A DNA stretch of 64,000 nt from Streptomyces zhihengii. Its GTDB lineage: Bacteria; Actinomycetota; Actinomycetes; Streptomycetales; Streptomycetaceae. The DNA lies in assembly GCF_016919245.1 (NCBI RefSeq), contig NZ_JAFEJA010000001.1:6101501-6165500 (forward strand), written 5' to 3'. Below, piece by piece: positions 59,932-64,000 of the stretch. The first letter of the stretch is position 1. Every line of letters begins with the position of its first letter. Both the position numbers and the translations under genes were made by a program. The notes beneath the pieces were generated by a model. The model searched no databases. It saw only the letters and a program-made list of their open reading frames with translations, and was not told the origin of the DNA.

Positions 59932-60660
59932 GTGTCCATCATCGAGACCGAGGCCGCGCTGCACGAGGCGCACCGCGACAACCACACCCACCGCGACGTG
60001 AACGGCGGCTGGCTGCGTCCTGCGGTGTTCGGGGCGATGGACGGACTCGTCTCCAACCTGGCGCTGATGACCGGCGTCGCAGGCGGCGCCGCCTCCCAGC
60101 AGACCATCGTCGTCACGGGCCTCGCCGGCCTGGCCGCGGGCGCGTTCTCCATGGCGGCCGGCGAGTACACCTCGGTCGCCTCGCAGCGCGAACTGGTCCA
60201 GGCCGAGCTCGACGTCGAGCGCCGTGAGCTGCGCAGGCACCCGGTGGACGAGATGGAGGAGCTCGCCGCGCTGTACACCGCCCGGGGCGTGGAGCCCGAG
60301 CTCGCCCGCGAGGTGGCGATGCAGCTCTCCAGGGACCCCGAGCAGGCGCTGGAGATCCACGCCCGCGAGGAGCTCGGCATCGACCCGGACGACCTCCCGT
60401 CGCCCACCGTCGCCGCCGTCTCCTCCTTCGGCTCGTTCGCCCTCGGCGCGCTGCTGCCGGTGCTGCCGTACCTGCTCGGCGCGAGCGCCCTGTGGCCCGC
60501 CGTGCTGCTCGCCCTCGCCGGGCTGTTCGCCTGCGGAGCCCTGGTGGCGAAGGTCACGGCCCGCGGCTGGCTGTTCAGCGGGATGCGCCAGCTCGCGCTC
60601 GGCGGCGCCGCCGCGGCGGTCACCTACGGGCTGGGCATGCTGATCGGCGCCGCGGTCTGA
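59932..60660 (+). CDS. VIT1/CCC1 family transporter-like membrane protein
   Basis: 242 residues. N-terminal GGWLRPAVFGAMDGLVSNLALMTGVAGG and TGLAGLAAGAFSMAAGEYTSVASQRE are the first two helices of the vacuolar iron transporter family. A charged Glu-rich cytoplasmic insert (about 95-145) corresponds to the metal-binding domain, and three more helices follow (about 160-242). It probably moves or sequesters Fe or Mn. GTG 59932 has GAGGGGAG upstream. It is monocistronic, ending in a strong hairpin. Confidence 0.9.
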   Translation: MSIIETEAALHEAHRDNHTHRDVNGGWLRPAVFGAMDGLVSNLALMTGVAGGAASQQTIVVTGLAGLAAGAFSMAAGEYTSVASQRELVQAELDVERRELRRHPVDEMEELAALYTARGVEPELAREVAMQLSRDPEQALEIHAREELGIDPDDLPSPTVAAVSSFGSFALGALLPVLPYLLGASALWPAVLLALAGLFACGALVAKVTARGWLFSGMRQLALGGAAAAVTYGLGMLIGAAV

Positions 60661-60741
60661 CGACCGCGCGACCCGCGCCCCGGTACCCCCGCGCCCCCGT
60701 CCCCGCCCGGCTCCCCACCGGGCCCGCCCTCCCGGCGGACA

Positions 60742-60779
60742 CGACCGCACCGGCCCCAGGTCAGGGGCCGGTGCGGTCG
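60742..60779 (+). terminator. Terminator after the VIT/CCC1 gene
   Basis: A perfect 16-bp inverted repeat (arm CGACCGCACCGGCCCC, 6-nt loop AGGTCA) followed by CGCTTTCG, 81 nt after the stop. Confidence 0.85.
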
Positions 60780-60883
60780 CGCTTTCGCGTTCCATCGCCG
60801 ACCCTGTGACGTACGTCCCCTCCGCCGAGCGGCGCAACAGTGAGACACTATGCAAGGCACGACATACATAGCCGTTACCCGGT

Positions 60884-60899
60884 GGTTTCGTCTCCGCAA
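60884..60899 (-). promoter_or_regulatory. GlnR-box-like half site upstream of gltB
   Basis: On the minus strand this reads GAAAC-N6-GTAAC, matching one half of the actinomycete GlnR consensus (gTnAC-N6-GAAAC repeated). It is also part of a 10-bp inverted repeat, CCCGGTGGTT/AACCACCGGG (60888-60917). It lies about 260 nt before gltB, a nitrogen-assimilation gene. Confidence 0.4.
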
Positions 60900-61061
60900 C
60901 CACCGGGCATGAGCCGAAAGCGCTCCGGGCAACGAAGCCTGTCCGCGCCGGTCCTCCGGTACCGCGATCCGTTTCCTTCACCAGGTTCTCCCGGTTCGTA
61001 CGCCCCAGGGCCCCCTGTCACCGCGCTCAGCGGTGTCCGCATGCTGGAATGGTCTATCCGC

Positions 61062-61103
61062 TTTCCGAGAAGCACTCCATCATGTAACCTGCACGAAATT
61101 TCG
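61062..61103 (+). promoter_or_regulatory. Candidate gltB promoter with palindrome at the start site
   Basis: TTTCCG (61062-61067), 17-nt spacer, TAACCT (61085-61090), then the perfect palindrome CGAAATTTCG (61094-61103) around the expected +1. This is the most AT-rich stretch of the gap and gives a roughly 60-nt leader to gltB. Confidence 0.5.
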
Positions 61104-61160
61104 CCAGGGCCAACGTCGTCCCTCGGCACTGCACATGCCACGACGACGACGGGAGAGCCG

Positions 61161-64000
61161 ATGCGTTCCGACGCCTGGTCGCCCATGGACGGTCGCCCCG
61201 CCCCCCAGGGGATGTACGACCCCCGTAACGAACACGACGCCTGCGGTGTCGGGTTCGTGGCCACCCTCACCGGTGTAGCCAGCCATGAGCTGGTCGAGCA
61301 GGCGCTGACCGTACTGCGGAACCTCGAGCACCGCGGCGCCACCGGCTCCGAGCCCGACTCCGGCGACGGCGCGGGCATCCTCCTCCAGGTCCCCGACGCC
61401 TTCCTGCGCGAAGTGGCCGGATTCGATCTTCCCGAGGCCGGCTCCTATGCCGTAGGCATCGCCTTCCTCCCGGCCGAGGACAACACCGAGGCCGTCTCAC
61501 GGATCGAGACGATCGCCGCCGAGGAGGGCCTCACCGTCCTCGGCTGGCGTGAGGTCCCCGTCGCCCCCGAGCTGCTCGGCAACGGCGCCCGCGCCACGAT
61601 GCCGGCCTTCCGCCAGCTCTTCGTCGCCGACGGGGTGAACTCGGGCATCGCCCTGGACCGCAAGGCGTTCGTGCTGCGCAAGCGCGCCGAGCGCGAGGCC
61701 GGCGTGTACTTCCCGTCGCTCTCCGCCCGCACCGTCGTCTACAAGGGCATGCTGACCACCGGCCAGCTCGAACCCTTCTTCCCGGACCTGTCCGACCGGC
61801 GCTGCGCCACCGCCGTCGCCCTCGTGCACTCCCGGTTCTCCACCAACACCTTCCCGAGCTGGCCGCTGGCCCACCCGTACCGCTTCGTCGCGCACAACGG
61901 CGAGATCAACACGGTCAAGGGCAACCGCAACTGGATGCGCGCCCGGGAGTCCCAGCTCGGCTCGGACCTGTTCCGCGAGGGCAGCCTGGAGCGCATCTTC
62001 CCGGTCTGCACCCCGGACGCCTCCGACTCCGCCTCCTTCGACGAGGTGCTGGAGCTGCTCCACCTCGGCGGCCGTTCGCTGCCCCACTCGGTGCTGATGA
62101 TGGTCCCCGAGGCGTGGGAGAACCACGACTCCATGGACCCGGCCCGGCGTGCCTTCTACCAGTACCACTCCACGATGATGGAGCCCTGGGACGGCCCGGC
62201 CTGCGTCACCTTCACCGACGGCACCCAGGTCGGCGCGGTCCTCGACCGCAACGGTCTGCGCCCCGGCCGCTACTGGGTCACCGACGAGGGCCTCGTCGTG
62301 CTCTCCTCCGAGGTCGGCGTGCTCGACATCGACCCCGCGAAGGTCGTCCGCAAGGGCCGCCTCCAGCCCGGCCGGATGTTCCTCGTCGACACCGCCGAGC
62401 ACCGCATCATCGAGGACGACGAGATCAAGTCGGGCCTCGCCGCCGAGCACCCCTACGAGGAGTGGCTGGAGACCGGCGAGATCGAGCTCGAGGACCTGCC
62501 CGAGCGCGAGCACATCGTCCACACCCACGCCTCCGTCACCCGCCGCCAGCAGACCTTCGGCTACACCGAGGAGGAGCTGCGCGTCATCCTGGCGCCGATG
62601 GCCCGCACCGGCGGCGAGCCGCTCGGCTCCATGGGCACGGACTCCCCGATCGCGGCCCTGTCCGAGCGCCCCCGGCTGCTCTTCGACTACTTCACCCAGC
62701 TCTTCGCACAGGTCACCAACCCGCCGCTGGACGCCATCCGCGAGGAGCTCGTCACCTCGCTGTACTCCTCGCTCGGCCCCCAGGGCAACCTGCTGGAGCC
62801 GACCTCCGCGTCCTGTCGCAGCGTCACCCTGCCGTTCCCGGTGATCGACAACGACGAGCTGGCCAAGCTCATCCACATCAACGCCGACGGCGACATGCCC
62901 GGCATGAAGGCCGCCACGCTCTCCGGTCTCTACCGGGTCTCCGGCGGCGGCGACGCGCTCGCCGCCCGGATCGACGAGATCTGCGCCGAGGCCGACACCG
63001 CCATCGAGAACGGCGCCCGGCTCGTCGTGCTCTCCGACCGGCACTCCGACGCCGAGCACGCCCCGATCCCGTCGCTGCTGCTCACCTCCGCCGTGCACCA
63101 CCACCTCATCCGCACCAAGCAGCGCACCCAGGTGGGCCTGCTGGTCGAGGCCGGCGACGTCCGCGAGGTGCACCACGTCGCCCTGCTCATCGGCTACGGC
63201 GCCGCCGCGGTCAACCCGTACCTGGCGATGGAGTCCGTCGAGGACCTCGTGCGCGCCGGCACCTTCATCGACGGCCTGGAGCCCGAGAAGGCGATCCGCA
63301 ACCTGATCTACGCCCTCGGCAAGGGCGTCCTCAAGGTCATGTCCAAGATGGGCATCTCCACCGTCGCCTCCTACCGCGGCGCGCAGGTCTTCGAGGCCGT
63401 CGGCCTGGACGACGCCTTCGTGGAGAAGTACTTCAACGGCACCGCCACCAAGATCGGCGGCGCCGGCCTGGACGTCGTCGCCAAGGAGGTCGCCGCCCGG
63501 CACGCCAAGGCGTACCCGGCCACCGGCATCCCCTCCGCGCACCGCGCGCTGGAGATCGGCGGCGAGTACCAGTGGCGCCGCGAGGGCGAGCCGCACCTGT
63601 TCGACCCGGAGACCGTCTTCCGCCTCCAGCACGCCACGCGCACCAAGCGGTACGACATCTTCAAGAAGTACACGGACCGGGTGAACGAGCAGTCCGAGCG
63701 CCTGATGACGCTCCGCGGCCTGTTCGGCTTCACCTCCGACCGCCCGTCGATCCCCGTCGACGAGGTCGAGCCCGTCTCCGAGATCGTCAAGCGCTTCTCC
63801 ACCGGCGCCATGTCGTACGGCTCCATCTCCAAGGAGGCGCACGAGACGCTGGCCATCGCCATGAACCAGCTCGGCGGCAAGTCCAACACCGGCGAGGGCG
63901 GCGAGGACCCGGAGCGCCTGTACGACCCGGAGCGCCGCTCCTCCATCAAGCAGGTCGCCTCCGGCCGCTTCGGCGTCACCAGCGAGTACCTCGTCAACGC
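61161..64000 (+). CDS. gltB: Glutamate synthase (GOGAT) large subunit (3' end cut by window edge)
   Basis: The first 946 residues are visible of about 1500 expected. A 27-residue propeptide precedes the Ntn-type catalytic cysteine ([11 protein letters not shown]28) of the class II glutamine amidotransferase domain, with [19 protein letters not shown] and [15 protein letters not shown]. The central domain ([16 protein letters not shown], [11 protein letters not shown]) follows, and the FMN domain begins ([34 protein letters not shown]). With a small GltD subunit (outside) it makes two glutamates from glutamine and 2-oxoglutarate. GGGAGAG precedes the ATG. Confidence 0.97.
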   Translation, partial: MRSDAWSPMDGRPAPQGMYDPRNEHDACGVGFVATLTGVASHELVEQALTVLRNLEHRGATGSEPDSGDGAGILLQVPDAFLREVAGFDLPEAGSYAVGIAFLPAEDNTEAVSRIETIAAEEGLTVLGWREVPVAPELLGNGARATMPAFRQLFVADGVNSGIALDRKAFVLRKRAEREAGVYFPSLSARTVVYKGMLTTGQLEPFFPDLSDRRCATAVALVHSRFSTNTFPSWPLAHPYRFVAHNGEINTVKGNRNWMRARESQLGSDLFREGSLERIFPVCTPDASDSASFDEVLELLHLGGRSLPHSVLMMVPEAWENHDSMDPARRAFYQYHSTMMEPWDGPACVTFTDGTQVGAVLDRNGLRPGRYWVTDEGLVVLSSEVGVLDIDPAKVVRKGRLQPGRMFLVDTAEHRIIEDDEIKSGLAAEHPYEEWLETGEIELEDLPEREHIVHTHASVTRRQQTFGYTEEELRVILAPMARTGGEPLGSMGTDSPIAALSERPRLLFDYFTQLFAQVTNPPLDAIREELVTSLYSSLGPQGNLLEPTSASCRSVTLPFPVIDNDELAKLIHINADGDMPGMKAATLSGLYRVSGGGDALAARIDEICAEADTAIENGARLVVLSDRHSDAEHAPIPSLLLTSAVHHHLIRTKQRTQVGLLVEAGDVREVHHVALLIGYGAAAVNPYLAMESVEDLVRAGTFIDGLEPEKAIRNLIYALGKGVLKVMSKMGISTVASYRGAQVFEAVGLDDAFVEKYFNGTATKIGGAGLDVVAKEVAARHAKAYPATGIPSAHRALEIGGEYQWRREGEPHLFDPETVFRLQHATRTKRYDIFKKYTDRVNEQSERLMTLRGLFGFTSDRPSIPVDEVEPVSEIVKRFSTGAMSYGSISKEAHETLAIAMNQLGGKSNTGEGGEDPERLYDPERRSSIKQVASGRFGVTSEYLVN

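Overview
The window is a contiguous piece of a Streptomyces (or very close actinomycete) core chromosome. The evidence is very high GC, GTG starts, ATGA/GTGA stop-start overlaps, third-position GC bias that leaves long open frames on both strands, and gene order. The order ftsZ-pgeF-yggS-sepF-yggT-divIVA-ileS, then lspA, dnaE, the his cluster, trp genes, lgt and gltB matches what I recall of S. coelicolor SCO2082 down to SCO2026. I saw no rRNA, tRNA, CRISPR array, prophage, integrase or insertion sequence.

Layout. 1-4874: end of the division and cell-wall cluster (ftsZ cut by the left edge, then pgeF, yggS, sepF, yggT, divIVA). 5334-8801: ileS on the minus strand behind an isoleucine T-box leader that appears to work by hiding the Shine-Dalgarno. 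9110-15917: a DksA-type zinc-finger protein with a histone-H1-like tail, lspA, an RluD-type pseudouridine synthase, an acetyltransferase, a Na+/H+ antiporter, an MscS channel and a small alpha/beta hydrolase. 15986-21183 (minus): a decayed metalloprotease, phoD, a membrane-anchored DsbA-like protein, an unknown membrane protein and a DUF2252 protein. 21390-24929: dnaE. 25020-33328: mixed conserved genes (small basic protein, NYN protein, ABC exporter pair, DUF2567, YbaK, LON-domain protein, two unknowns). 33531-39269: hisD-C-B-(small membrane)-H-priA-ridA-F. 39480-41596: an MFS transporter and a DinB/maleylpyruvate-isomerase-type protein. 41771-49159: hisI-trpE and, after three membrane-protein genes, trpC-trpM-trpB-trpA. 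49223-51164: a second DsbA-like protein and lgt. 51288-59698 (minus): a seven-gene cassette with four ADP-ribosylglycohydrolase paralogues, a ribokinase, a CaiB-type CoA transferase and a CitE-type lyase. 59932-60660: a VIT/CCC1 membrane protein. 61161-64000: start of gltB, cut by the right edge.

How it works together. The histidine and tryptophan pathways are joined: there is no trpF here, and the HisA-position enzyme is PriA, which serves both pathways. LspA and Lgt supply two steps of lipoprotein maturation. Two DsbA-like proteins imply thiol chemistry outside the membrane. The part I find least explained is the ADP-ribosylglycohydrolase/ribokinase/CoA cassette. Almost all its genes overlap start to stop, and the divergent upstream region carries a perfect LacI-family-style palindrome. 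I read it as an inducible pathway that releases and phosphorylates ribose from ribosylated compounds, but the substrate is unknown. A second theme is that at least eleven genes have a -10-like hexamer 6-8 nt before the start codon and no Shine-Dalgarno, the signature of leaderless transcripts.
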